Positions 1-6,400 of a DNA stretch of 64,000 nucleotides are shown here, in pieces (position 1 is the stretch's first letter; the number at the start of each line of letters is the position of its first letter). The stretch covers positions 124,001 to 188,000 of IMG/VR virus record IMGVR_UViG_3300042453_001086; one strand, written 5' to 3'. Under the pieces are notes generated by a model. That model worked only from the letters and a program-made list of their open reading frames with translations. It was not told the origin of the DNA and made no database searches. This DNA comes from a virus. The translations under genes and the position numbers were made by a program.

Positions 1-2
1 TA

Positions 3-1103
3 CTATTCTAGTTGAAAGTCAACACTGTCCTCATCTAAGAAGGGGCAAGTGTCTTGTTTGGGATTCTGAAATCTTTGAGCCCACTTAAGACGTTCTGTTC
101 CAACGTCCTGATTATATTTAACAGTCATTGTACCAAAAAAGTTATTAGTTGTTATCGGACTAATATCAACGTTTGTTGTGGTCTGAAAGTAGAAATAGTA
201 TCTCAAACTACCTATCTCAGAAGGTTTATACTGTAAAATACTTGTAGCACCTTTGATAAACTGTTCTATTATAGGAGCATCAATCTTACTCGCTAACCCA
301 ATATTTGGTTGGTAGAATAAATCAGGAGTCCAATTTCTAAATGGAATCCAGTTAAATGGAGTTAACTCTAAAGGAGGAATAGCATATGTTAATGGATTCT
401 GAAAATATGCACCAAAAGCATCAAGCTTGATTCTAAATGGGCCCCATTGAGTAATCCACTCACGATCAAAGAAGTTTCTCTCCGTAAAGTAACCTTGTAC
501 TTTATAAGTAAAACTTTCTCCAGCAGTATCTTCTGGAGTTGAAAAACTAGGTTGACTGATAGATGTATAATCACCCAAAGGATTTGATGCAGTTAATGAT
601 ACTATAGGACTGGCACCATATACATGTGGTTCTTGTAATGCACCAATCCTCCAAATAGGTAATCCCAACGGATTTAACTTCAATCCTTTTAGTTTAGGAT
701 TGCCTGCTTGCCAATCTACTTGCAACTTACCATCTGTAGGTAACGGAGATTCAAACTCACAACATAACAAACGACACCGTACCCCAGTTATAACTGGTAC
801 TCCATTGGGTCCGTATAACTGCGCCGCCGCTAACCAATCCAGCTCATCAACTTCAAATGTAATCGGCACAGTAAATATATCGTAGGTACTGACATACGGT
901 TGAATAGGATTGTCGGAGTACTTCCTGTTTTCAATCAACTTCCTAGGATTCAGAAGGTTCGGACGCATCTGAAACTGCGGAACATTAAAAAATGGCAGAG
1001 GAAAGTCAGGTGGTTGATAACCAGGAGGGATTCTACCTGCTAACGAAAAATCGGCAAATGGATACGCTGTATTGTAGTTAGTTATTGGACTGACTGTTAC
1101 CAT
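3..1103 (-). CDS. Proline/aromatic-rich protein, possible virion protein
   Basis: 366 residues, complete: the stop codon lies at the window edge and an ATG starts it at 1103. The sequence is rich in Pro, Phe, Tyr and Asn with no signal peptide, membrane segment or catalytic motif I recognise. This composition is typical of beta-structured phage structural proteins, so a virion role is an inference only. It overlaps the next gene upstream (1078-1275) by 26 bases, so the two are probably co-translated. The family is not identified. Confidence 0.6.
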   Translation of the reverse strand: MVTVSPITNYNTAYPFADFSLAGRIPPGYQPPDFPLPFFNVPQFQMRPNLLNPRKLIENRKYSDNPIQPYVSTYDIFTVPITFEVDELDWLAAAQLYGPNGVPVITGVRCRLLCCEFESPLPTDGKLQVDWQAGNPKLKGLKLNPLGLPIWRIGALQEPHVYGASPIVSLTASNPLGDYTSISQPSFSTPEDTAGESFTYKVQGYFTERNFFDREWITQWGPFRIKLDAFGAYFQNPLTYAIPPLELTPFNWIPFRNWTPDLFYQPNIGLASKIDAPIIEQFIKGATSILQYKPSEIGSLRYYFYFQTTTNVDISPITTNNFFGTMTVKYNQDVGTERLKWAQRFQNPKQDTCPFLDEDSVDFQLE

Positions 1104-1275
1104 CTTTGAGTTTCTCTACTTCGTGATACAGATTATCCAAAGCCTCGTTAAGCTTAGAATACTCCTCTTTGCCTGGTTCTTTATAGTAAATCACGAAAGG
1201 ATCTGGAATCTTGCTGATTCGATTCTCCAAAACTCTCAAACGAGTTTTGATATCCTCGATATCATTCATTACCAT
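1078..1275 (-). CDS. Small coiled-coil protein
   Basis: About 65 residues from the ATG at 1275 (a second ATG at 1269 is equally possible). The reading frame is open further upstream but would overlap the neighbouring gene heavily, and the ATGs next to that gene's stop at 1262 fit the tight overlaps used throughout this region. The N-terminal half (MNDIEDIKTRLRVLENRIS) has a heptad-like coiled-coil pattern and the C-terminal half is acidic/basic mixed. Function unknown. Confidence 0.55.
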   Translation of the reverse strand: MVMNDIEDIKTRLRVLENRISKIPDPFVIYYKEPGKEEYSKLNEALDNLYHEVEKLKDGNSQSNN

Positions 1276-1558
1276 CTGAATCTTCTGATCCGTCGTCAAC
1301 CAACTCTGTGAGAAGGGTTTCAAGTTCTGTGTTGTCATCTTGCTTAAAACTCGCTTGATCTTGATAAAGAATCTTACCTGTATTATCAAAAGTCGTCATT
1401 TCAACAGTAGTGTCTGGATCGACTAATCCTTGATAATATTTGTCGGCTTGCTCCATCATGAAGTCTGCGAGGGAATCAAAGTCATCAAACATTTTATTGT
1501 CAATGACTTGACCATCTTTACCAATCAAACGGTATCCGAGTACACTATCTTCACTCAT
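1262..1558 (-). CDS. Acidic hypothetical protein
   Basis: 98 residues from the ATG at 1558, which overlaps the stop of the upstream gene as ATGAGTGA. The protein is very acidic, with an Asp/Glu-rich C-terminal tail (DDGSEDSDGNE). No known domain recognised. It sits in a three- to four-gene coupled string running toward position 3. Confidence 0.6.
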   Translation of the reverse strand: MSEDSVLGYRLIGKDGQVIDNKMFDDFDSLADFMMEQADKYYQGLVDPDTTVEMTTFDNTGKILYQDQASFKQDDNTELETLLTELVDDGSEDSDGNE

Positions 1559-1745
1559 TTTCTTCTCCATCAAAAAACTCATCGACACGCTCAAGTAAGA
1601 CCGTGCCATCTTTGTTCATGTGCCATTCTATCACATCACCCTCTTCCCAACCAACATGCCCTAAAAGCTCGTCAGGAATGGTGAGGTAGTATTCACCAAA
1701 ATCTTCGTTATATTCTACGGTAGATTCGTATACGTTTGCAGTCAT
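1551..1745 (-). CDS. AbrB/MazE-like swapped-hairpin protein
   Basis: 64 residues. The central part (YLTIPDELLGHVGWEEGDVIEW followed by a DG turn and a hydrophobic strand) has the layout of the AbrB/SpoVT/MazE swapped-hairpin fold: strand, Pro, helix, 'G.~.~GD.~.w', turn, strand. Members of that fold are DNA-binding transcription factors or antitoxins. Here it is first in a string of small genes, so a regulatory role is plausible but unproven. No toxin partner is adjacent. Confidence 0.55.
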   Translation of the reverse strand: MTANVYESTVEYNEDFGEYYLTIPDELLGHVGWEEGDVIEWHMNKDGTVLLERVDEFFDGEENE

Positions 1746-1843
1746 TGTTATATAATCAGTTTACATTATATATCACTATTGAACCCAGTAAATGTCTTGG
1801 GGCAAAACTCTATTGCTTATGTGATGCATCACTGATGGAAAAA

Positions 1844-1878
1844 CGGTGGAGCTGAACGATATCGTTACAACTCTACCG
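1844..1878. repeat. Imperfect stem-loop with inner palindrome
   Basis: In the 197-base gap 1746-1942 without a gene. CGGTGGAG (1844-1851) pairs with CTCTACCG (1871-1878) with one G-U pair. The interior contains the perfect palindrome AACGATATCGTT (1855-1866). It could be a terminator for the 1943-2380 gene, an operator, or a structured RNA element. No T-run follows on the minus strand. I see no gene in the remainder of the gap. Confidence 0.5.
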
Positions 1879-1942
1879 TGAGTGCTGTGGCATTCTATCT
1901 TTCCTTCGTGTCTGTATATTACCACAGCTCTAAGTCCTTCCA

Positions 1943-2380
1943 TCAACAGTCTTCACTACGAACGTCAAAGAAGATAAACAAACTAACGCTCTTCTTGCGA
2001 CATTCACGAGGAATAGCACCAGGAGTATTAATCACAGTCGGTGGAACGACCACAGGAGCGCCGCTGGCACCCTGAAAGAACGAGGGGGGTTGATATTGTA
2101 CAGTACTCTGATATTGTGCAACTTTCTGTTCTTTTTTGTATACACCAATCGAAGACTGCTCAATCCAACTCAGACTAGTCGCTTTACCTGCAGATACTTC
2201 GGCATTATAAAGATTACGAAGATATCCTTCACCAGGAGAGATTTTGTATGTACCACCGTTCTTATCGGTGACTACACCTCCTCTCGGTCTGGAGGCTACT
2301 TCGTATCCAGGATAGAGACCTGCAGCAAAACTTGCAGATGGCAGAAGCGCCAAACTCAAAAGTACTGGGAGTGTTTTCAT
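1943..2380 (-). CDS. Secreted/periplasmic protein with signal peptide
   Basis: 145 residues. A clear signal peptide covers residues 1-20 (MKTLPVLLSLALLPSASFA, then AGLYPG), so the product is exported. The mature part is Gly/Pro/Tyr/Gln-rich without a recognised domain and ends in a Cys-containing tail. It has its own strong promoter at 2411-2439, so it is a single-gene unit. A phage-encoded exported protein could act in the periplasm during infection, but no specific function can be given. Confidence 0.7.
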   Translation of the reverse strand: MKTLPVLLSLALLPSASFAAGLYPGYEVASRPRGGVVTDKNGGTYKISPGEGYLRNLYNAEVSAGKATSLSWIEQSSIGVYKKEQKVAQYQSTVQYQPPSFFQGASGAPVVVPPTVINTPGAIPRECRKKSVSLFIFFDVRSEDC

Positions 2381-2410
2381 GATTAAATCGGGTTGTCGTT
2401 TTCTGGTTGA

Positions 2411-2439
2411 ATCTTAGCACGGGACGTGCGGGTTGTCAA
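2411..2439 (-). promoter_or_regulatory. Sigma-70-like promoter
   Basis: Minus strand: -35 TTGACA (2434-2439), 17-base spacer, -10 TAAGAT (2411-2416), upstream of the ATG at 2380. Confidence 0.75.
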
Positions 2440-2695
2440 GATCTTAACGAGTTCTTTCAAAGTCATCCAAATGTATGAGAGTTCCTCTGCTTTTGTCGTT
2501 TGAGTCGTTAGAGTCCTGTGAGGTTTTTTGAGCATTTTTGTTGGAGAAAAAATTTTAAAATGAAAGCGTAATCACTCTCGCGTTTTCAAAGTTTTGTAGG
2601 TTTATAGTATCTATGGGTTTTCGCTCGGCCGCGCCCGTCGCACGGGCGTCGCACCGTTGGACTGTCCTCAGGTGCGACTGTGCTAGGATGGTGGG
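2440..2695. other. Non-coding stretch at the edge of the GC-rich island
   Basis: No gene seen on either strand. The left part (2440-2610) is AT-rich. Composition changes sharply to GC-rich at about 2620. The right part holds two stem-loops at 2633-2678, listed separately. Confidence 0.6.
2633..2678. repeat. Two adjacent GC-rich stem-loops
   Basis: GCCCGT-cgc-ACGGGC (2633-2647) is followed directly by GTCGCACC (2648-2655) pairing with GGTGCGAC (2671-2678) over a 15-base loop. They lie just downstream of the HicA-like gene on the minus strand, where they could end or process its transcript. There is no T-run. Confidence 0.6.
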
Positions 2696-2927
2696 TCATG
2701 CAGTCGCCGCGGCCAGTGCCTTGCGAACCACGGCGGACATGCCAGGGCTGATGGTGCTGCGCCCCTTGCTGCCATGGGTCGGCAAGATCACATCAGTCTG
2801 CCAGGCGGGGTGATTCCAGATCTGATGCGATGCTGTCGTGCGCTTGAGCACAGCGCCGCTCGCTCTCAGATCTCGCTCTGCTTGCTTCCACTTGAGGGGT
2901 GATGGCATGGTGCTAGGATGATGGGTC
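2680..2927. repeat. Direct repeat flanking the HicA-like gene
   Basis: GTGCTAGGATGGTGGGTC (2680-2697) and GTGCTAGGATGATGGGTC (2910-2927) match at 17 of 18 positions and are 230 bases apart. One copy lies just upstream of the start codon of 2696-2908 and the other overlaps its stop. It may be a duplicated regulatory module or the trace of a cassette insertion. Confidence 0.65.
2696..2908 (-). CDS. HicA-like mRNA interferase-type protein
   Basis: 70 residues from the ATG at 2908; the frame is open upstream but that part is Pro/His-rich low-complexity sequence. The layout matches the HicA family (small double-stranded-RNA-binding fold): an N-terminal helix, a Gly, then an R..ASHQ.W motif with the expected catalytic-type His, then ILP.H and a helix beginning with PG. 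Family members cleave mRNA and are normally paired with a HicB antitoxin. No HicB-like gene is adjacent, so this copy is an orphan or is used by the phage differently. Function is inferred from motifs only. Confidence 0.5.
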   Translation of the reverse strand: MPSPLKWKQAERDLRASGAVLKRTTASHQIWNHPAWQTDVILPTHGSKGRSTISPGMSAVVRKALAAATA

Positions 2928-2960
2928 GTCTGCAGGGGGTGCCCCCGTAGGGGGGGGGGG

Positions 2961-3158
2961 TCAGTGCTCAAACGTGGGGATCTTGGCGATTGCCTCATCA
3001 TGATGGGTCTCGGCGTACTGGGCGGCGAGCACAGAGGCGGGCAGTCCCCAGTGGATGAACTGAGAGGGGCGGCTGCCGTTCTTCAGTTGATCCGCCCTGC
3101 TGATCCATTTGATCTGGCGGGTCTCAAGGTCAGAGCACTGGGCGAGGGGGAAGCGCAT
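2961..3158 (-). CDS. Hypothetical small protein
   Basis: 65 residues, ATG at 3158, mixed charge, no recognised motif. It is a GC-rich gene in the module-linked cassette array. Its upstream leader carries a copy of the repeated CTGTAGACTAA element (3183-3200). Poly-C and poly-G runs flank it on both sides (for example 2951-2960). Confidence 0.55.
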   Translation of the reverse strand: MRFPLAQCSDLETRQIKWISRADQLKNGSRPSQFIHWGLPASVLAAQYAETHHDEAIAKIPTFEH

Positions 3159-3204
3159 GGTAGGGGGGGGGTGTTGATTGATCTTAGTCTACAGGGTCAG
3201 CGCC

Positions 3205-3357
3205 TCAGCGCCCATCCCAGCAGACAGTCGCCCAACCGTCCCGCTCCATACGGCGGCGGTCGAAGTCGTCGGCATCCCAGCGGTCGTCGAAGTCCATGTC
3301 GAAGATCTCGCCAGGGGCGTCTTGAATCTCGGTGAAGCAGGTGTCGAAGTCGGTCAT
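3205..3357 (-). CDS. Acidic micro-protein
   Basis: 50 residues, MTDFDTCFTEIQDAP...; it contains an Asp-rich stretch (DMDFDDRWDADDFDRRR) and ends in CWDGR. The start at 3357 sits behind the standard leader of this array. No domain recognised. Its strongly acidic N-terminal two thirds resembles many phage inhibitors in composition only. Confidence 0.6.
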   Translation of the reverse strand: MTDFDTCFTEIQDAPGEIFDMDFDDRWDADDFDRRRMERDGWATVCWDGR

Positions 3358-3400
3358 GGGTCGTTTCGTTTGATTGATCTTAGTCTACAGGGTCAGGGGG

Positions 3401-3550
3401 TCAGCGGCAGTCAGTCTCGGACACTTGGCACATTGTCACAGCGAGGCGGTCGGCGTGTGCCTTGGTGATCTGCAGACCAGCAGAGAGGGCGTTGCCACCA
3501 ACCCAGAGGCAGAGGGCGAGAGTGCCGAGGGGGAAGATCAGGCGGGTCAT
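3401..3550 (-). CDS. Micro-protein with N-terminal hydrophobic segment
   Basis: 49 residues. Residues 4-24 are hydrophobic (LIFPLGTLALCLWVGGNALSA) and look like a signal peptide or membrane anchor, followed by a short soluble tail with two cysteines. It has the array module upstream and follows the same leader pattern, which supports it being real despite its size. Confidence 0.6.
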   Translation of the reverse strand: MTRLIFPLGTLALCLWVGGNALSAGLQITKAHADRLAVTMCQVSETDCR

Positions 3551-3627
3551 GGTCGGTTCGTTTCGATGCTGTTAGTCTACAGGGTCAGGGGTGGCGTTGA
3601 CGGTCGCCGCGGCCACCCTGCTGACTG

Positions 3628-3819
3628 TCACATCACATAGAGACCGTGGGCAGCATAGAGAGCGGGATAGTTGGTGCGCCAGTTGGCGAGGCGAGCCACC
3701 AGGGTCTCATCATCGGCACGGTGGTGAAGATCGATCAACCACTGGGGGGTGCTACCATGCTCTGCCTTGAACATGGCGAGCAGGGAAGCGATGGCACGGA
3801 TGCGAGCGGTAGCGGTCAT
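3628..3819 (-). CDS. Hypothetical small protein
   Basis: 63 residues, ATG at 3819, mostly helical in appearance and rich in Ala, Leu, Arg and His. It has an array module upstream (3844-3857). No motif recognised. Confidence 0.55.
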   Translation of the reverse strand: MTATARIRAIASLLAMFKAEHGSTPQWLIDLHHRADDETLVARLANWRTNYPALYAAHGLYVM

Positions 3820-3860
3820 GGGTCGTTTCGTTTGGTTGATGCTGTTAGTCTACAGGGTGC

Positions 3861-4055
3861 TCAGTTGCACCAGGCGGCAAGGTGTGCCACTTCGCCAGCC
3901 GTCTCCTCTAAGGTCGCCTCGGTCAGACCAGCCAGGCAGGCTTCCAGATCATCGGGGTCGATGCGGTCGATGTCACCATTGATCTCCCATGCCTGTGCCT
4001 CAGCGAGGGCGAGGCAGCGATCACGAAGCGAGAGGGTGAAGGTTTTGTTTTTCAT
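3861..4055 (-). CDS. Hypothetical small acidic protein
   Basis: 64 residues, ATG at 4055 only six bases after the TAGACT element, so the transcript may be nearly leaderless if that element is a -10 box. Composition is Ala/Glu/Leu-rich helical with a C-terminal Cys. No recognised family. Confidence 0.55.
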   Translation of the reverse strand: MKNKTFTLSLRDRCLALAEAQAWEINGDIDRIDPDDLEACLAGLTEATLEETAGEVAHLAAWCN

Positions 4056-4064
4056 GCTGTTAGT

Positions 4065-4289
4065 CTACAGGCAGACGGTCTCGTGGCGCTGCAGGCAGTG
4101 ACAGTTCACCCACTGTCCCAGCGAGCGGTCGCTGTTCCACATCAGCGACAGGATGGCACGACGGGACGCCTTGAGGCGATAGCGCACCCCATAGTAGCGT
4201 TGGAAGGTCACCCGAACAGTGCCCGTGATAGGATTGACGCTCATCTCATCGATAGCGGTGCTGCCGAAGGTGTTGATGGGGTAGCGCAT
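4065..4289 (-). CDS. KTSC-like domain protein
   Basis: 74 residues. The pattern 'GSTAI..M..NP.TGTVRVTF..Y.GVRYR...SRRAILSLMWNSDRSLGQWVN' matches the layout of the KTSC domain (S-S-I/A start, strand, aromatic turn, helix, S.G.y.n). KTSC domains occur alone in many phages and at the end of lysyl-tRNA synthetases; their role in phages is not known. The stop codon TAG lies inside the repeated CTGTAGACT module that serves the next gene. Confidence 0.5.
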   Translation of the reverse strand: MRYPINTFGSTAIDEMSVNPITGTVRVTFQRYYGVRYRLKASRRAILSLMWNSDRSLGQWVNCHCLQRHETVCL

Positions 4290-4370
4290 TGCTTGTCTGT
4301 GGTTGATGCTGTTAGTCTACAGGGTCGGGATGGGGGATCGGGGGCAGCGTGTGCCACCCCCTCAACTGTC

Positions 4371-4799
4371 CTAGTAGTCGCTGAAGATGTAGACGTTACG
4401 GTAACCCTTCTCACAGGCAGTGAAATCGTAACGCAGGGAAGAATCGTAAGTTGCCTCCCAATCTACAACCAAAGCAGAGGGCACATCGTACAGTTCATCA
4501 TAATACTGCTCAGCGAAGTCTGCAGTCGAATCGTAGTTGCCACGGTAGCGTTCTTCGCAACCCTCAACATAGCAAACGTCGCCCATCTCTTCGATCAGGG
4601 CATCAACGGCATCGTAACCGATTGCCTCACCAGCGGTGCAATAGTCTTCATAATGTGCAACGAAATCGCTCTCGTTGTGGTTGTCGATGAACTCCAGCAT
4701 GTCATCCAGAGCATAGTTCTCATCGAGCAATTCGTCGATCTTCTCAACAGTAGCAGCAGCGAGAACTTCTTTGTAGTTGGCAGTCAAGGTGACGGACAT
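4371..4799 (-). CDS. ArdA-like antirestriction protein
   Basis: 142 residues, very acidic. The C-terminal half carries the ArdA-type pattern: EERYRGNYDSTADFAEQYYDEL, then P..LVVDWEATYDSSL, ending in a tyrosine-rich strand. ArdA proteins are negatively charged mimics of B-form DNA that block type I restriction enzymes. The N-terminal part is divergent, so this may be a shortened or remote family member. It sits in the GC-rich cassette array and has its own module upstream (4822-4840). Confidence 0.65.
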   Translation of the reverse strand: MSVTLTANYKEVLAAATVEKIDELLDENYALDDMLEFIDNHNESDFVAHYEDYCTAGEAIGYDAVDALIEEMGDVCYVEGCEERYRGNYDSTADFAEQYYDELYDVPSALVVDWEATYDSSLRYDFTACEKGYRNVYIFSDY

Positions 4800-4878
4800 T
4801 TGCTTTGTTTGGTTGATGGAATCAGTCTACAGGGTCAGGGTGGGGTCTGTGGCGACCCCTGTGCCACTTGTCAGAGTG

Positions 4879-5043
4879 TCACATGCCGTTCATGAAATCG
4901 GCAAGGGCTTCGAGATACTGGGCTTTGGTCTCAAAGGTCCGACCGTAGATAGTACGGGGGTACTCTGCCTCAGGGGCGGGAGCGTTGCTGGGCTCCTTGC
5001 CCTGGGAGAGGATCTGTTGCACGTAGGGGTTGTTTTTGTTCAT
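4879..5043 (-). CDS. Hypothetical micro-protein
   Basis: 54 residues, MNKNNPYVQQILSQG..., with a Pro/Ala-rich centre and a C-terminal 'TIYGRTFETKAQYLEALADFM' helix. The ATG at 5043 lies six bases after a TAGACT element. No recognised family. Confidence 0.55.
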   Translation of the reverse strand: MNKNNPYVQQILSQGKEPSNAPAPEAEYPRTIYGRTFETKAQYLEALADFMNGM

Positions 5044-5105
5044 GCTGTTAGTCTACAGGGTCAGGGGTCAGGGTGCGAGGCGGTGTGTGCCACCTTGCCA
5101 ACTGG

Positions 5106-5342
5106 TCAGGGCAGCATCGCCAGACGCTCAGCGAGTCGCGCCTTCGCTTGGATCTCCTCAAGTGCAGGGATCTGTTCAATCCAGCGCATCTCACACTTAG
5201 AGTAATCGTAACCCTGAGATTCCAATTCTTTCATGTATGCCACAGCAGCGGAGTGATAATCGAACAGGCGCAGGGAATCGAAATCCTCACCTTCATAATC
5301 CCATCCGCCGATGACAGCGTAGGCGCGGGGAGTGTCGGTCAT
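5106..5342 (-). CDS. Hypothetical small protein
   Basis: 78 residues: a short beta-like start (AYAVIGGWDYEGEDFDSLRLF) followed by a helix-rich C-terminus. It begins behind the array leader; the upstream element here is the variant CCCTATACTGATC, the best -10 match in the array. No family recognised. Confidence 0.6.
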   Translation of the reverse strand: MTDTPRAYAVIGGWDYEGEDFDSLRLFDYHSAAVAYMKELESQGYDYSKCEMRWIEQIPALEEIQAKARLAERLAMLP

Positions 5343-5409
5343 GTCGTTTCGTTTGAACTGAGATCAGTATAGGGTGGAGAGGGGGCCGCGGCGACCCCCA
5401 GTGGACAGT

Positions 5410-5598
5410 TCAGAGATTGCCCATCAGAGCGGATGCTACGATCTCGCCAGCACCTGCCAGGTCATCCCGAACGATCAGGCGGAGCATCTCAGCACCCTCG
5501 GTGGACTGGTGGAGCATACGGACGTGCCCATCAGCAGCGTTTGGGCAGTTGCCGTGAACGATGGCGATAGCGAGGGCGGTTGCTTCGGTCTTGGTCAT
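5410..5598 (-). CDS. Hypothetical small protein
   Basis: 62 residues, Ala-rich and helical, with no recognised motif. The array module lies upstream at 5617-5630. It is the upstream-most gene of the GC-rich array. Confidence 0.55.
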   Translation of the reverse strand: MTKTEATALAIAIVHGNCPNAADGHVRMLHQSTEGAEMLRLIVRDDLAGAGEIVASALMGNL

Positions 5599-5694
5599 GT
5601 GGTTGTCTGAACTGAGATCAGTCTACAGGCAGGGGGTGGCCGCGGCGGGTGCTAGTGTGCCACCTTGGGTACTGGCCGCGGCCACCTAGACAAA

Positions 5695-5723
5695 CGCCCC
5701 CTAGGCGATTAACCTAGAGGGCG
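5695..5723 (-). terminator. Probable terminator after the endonuclease gene
   Basis: CGCCCCCTAG (5695-5704) pairs with CTAGAGGGCG (5714-5723), with one mismatch and a 9-base loop. On the minus strand it is followed by TTTGTC, a short T-rich tract. Confidence 0.55.
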
Positions 5724-5749
5724 GGAGGGGAGGGAAGCACAGGCAGACA

Positions 5750-5775
5750 GCGAGTAGTATGGGTGAACTACTCGC
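5750..5775. repeat. Perfect 9-bp stem-loop
   Basis: GCGAGTAGT (5750-5758), loop ATGGGTGA, ACTACTCGC (5767-5775). It lies between the stop of the EcoRI-like gene and the terminator at 5695-5723, so it would be in the 3' untranslated RNA of that gene. Possible RNA-stabilising or regulatory hairpin. Confidence 0.6.
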
Positions 5776-5794
5776 GGCCGCCGAGTTTGTGTTA

Positions 5795-6331
5795 CTAACC
5801 CTCGATGATGTTAGTGATAGTTTCGATCATAATGTCGCTCATCTCGTCAACACTGAAACCGTCAACTTTACAATGCAGGTTGTTAACGCCCACCTGAACT
5901 TCACCCATCACACCAAACAGTCCCTGGTGTGCAATGTGCAAGATACGATGAATCGGATTGCCAGCAGTTACACCAGTGCCAGATGCAAACGTAACGTAAG
6001 TTGCAGTGGGATTGATAGCACGAACGATGAAATTGTTTTTGTACCAGCGTTCGATTGCGTTGCCTTTATCGTTTTGTTTCTTACTCTCAAAGCAGGCAAT
6101 CAGTTCACCTTTGTAGAACCAAACCCCACCATCAGGGGCACACGATCCGATGCCACCAGGGATCTGAGATTGATCGAGTTTGGATTGTACAATCAGATCA
6201 GGATAGGTGCTGCTGAGAATGTTTGCCACATGAAACATTGCCGATTTGGCGTTATCATCCATCGCCTTAGACTGCTCATCAAATGCAGTCGTGCCAGGTT
6301 GAATGCCGCCTTTGAATGTAGTGTGGTGCAT
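5795..6331 (-). CDS. EcoRI-family restriction endonuclease homologue
   Basis: 178 residues from the ATG at 6331, which is about 20 bases downstream of a promoter -10 box (6354-6382); the longer open frame would start upstream of the transcript. Residues 66-69 are PDGG and residues 82-84 are ESK, matching the PD...(D/E)xK metal-binding site of EcoRI-type enzymes. GNAIER at 90-95 plus a following K-N matches a characteristic EcoRI segment. From family knowledge, EcoRI (277 residues) cuts GAATTC; this protein is much shorter, so the specificity is not assured. No cognate methyltransferase is adjacent. A role in degrading host or rival DNA is inferred. Confidence 0.7.
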   Translation of the reverse strand: MHHTTFKGGIQPGTTAFDEQSKAMDDNAKSAMFHVANILSSTYPDLIVQSKLDQSQIPGGIGSCAPDGGVWFYKGELIACFESKKQNDKGNAIERWYKNNFIVRAINPTATYVTFASGTGVTAGNPIHRILHIAHQGLFGVMGEVQVGVNNLHCKVDGFSVDEMSDIMIETITNIIEG

Positions 6332-6353
6332 GTGATTTGTTTGATCTGAGAGT

Positions 6354-6382
6354 AATGTATCAGGGGTGGGGGAGCATTGCAA
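6354..6382 (-). promoter_or_regulatory. Promoter of the EcoRI-like gene, -35 in a hairpin loop
   Basis: Minus strand: -35 TTGCAA (6377-6382), 17-base spacer, -10 TACATT (6354-6359). The -35 lies in the loop of a GGGGG (6368-6372) / CCCCC (6383-6387) hairpin. Confidence 0.65.
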
Positions 6383-6400
6383 CCCCCCTTGTGCCACTTC

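Larger units (their letters stand above)
3183..5630 (-). repeat. Repeated upstream module of the small-gene array (at least 10 copies)
   Basis: On the minus strand the element reads approximately CCCTGTAGACTAAC. Copies lie at about 3183-3200, 3379-3396, 3571-3586, 3844-3857, 4059-4073, 4311-4326, 4822-4840, 5047-5064, 5363-5375 (as CCCTATACTGATCTC) and 5617-5630. Each is upstream of one small gene, usually followed by a leader such as AACGAAACGACCC before the ATG. In two cases the ATG follows after only six bases. TAGACT/TATACT looks like a -10 box, but no good -35 box is 17 bases upstream in most copies, so promoter function is an inference. Confidence 0.7.

Noticed and set aside
1756-1776. 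TATAAT/TATATAAC boxes upstream of the AbrB-like gene
   Set aside because: No -35 box at a proper distance; AT-rich sequence gives many such boxes. Not listed as a promoter.
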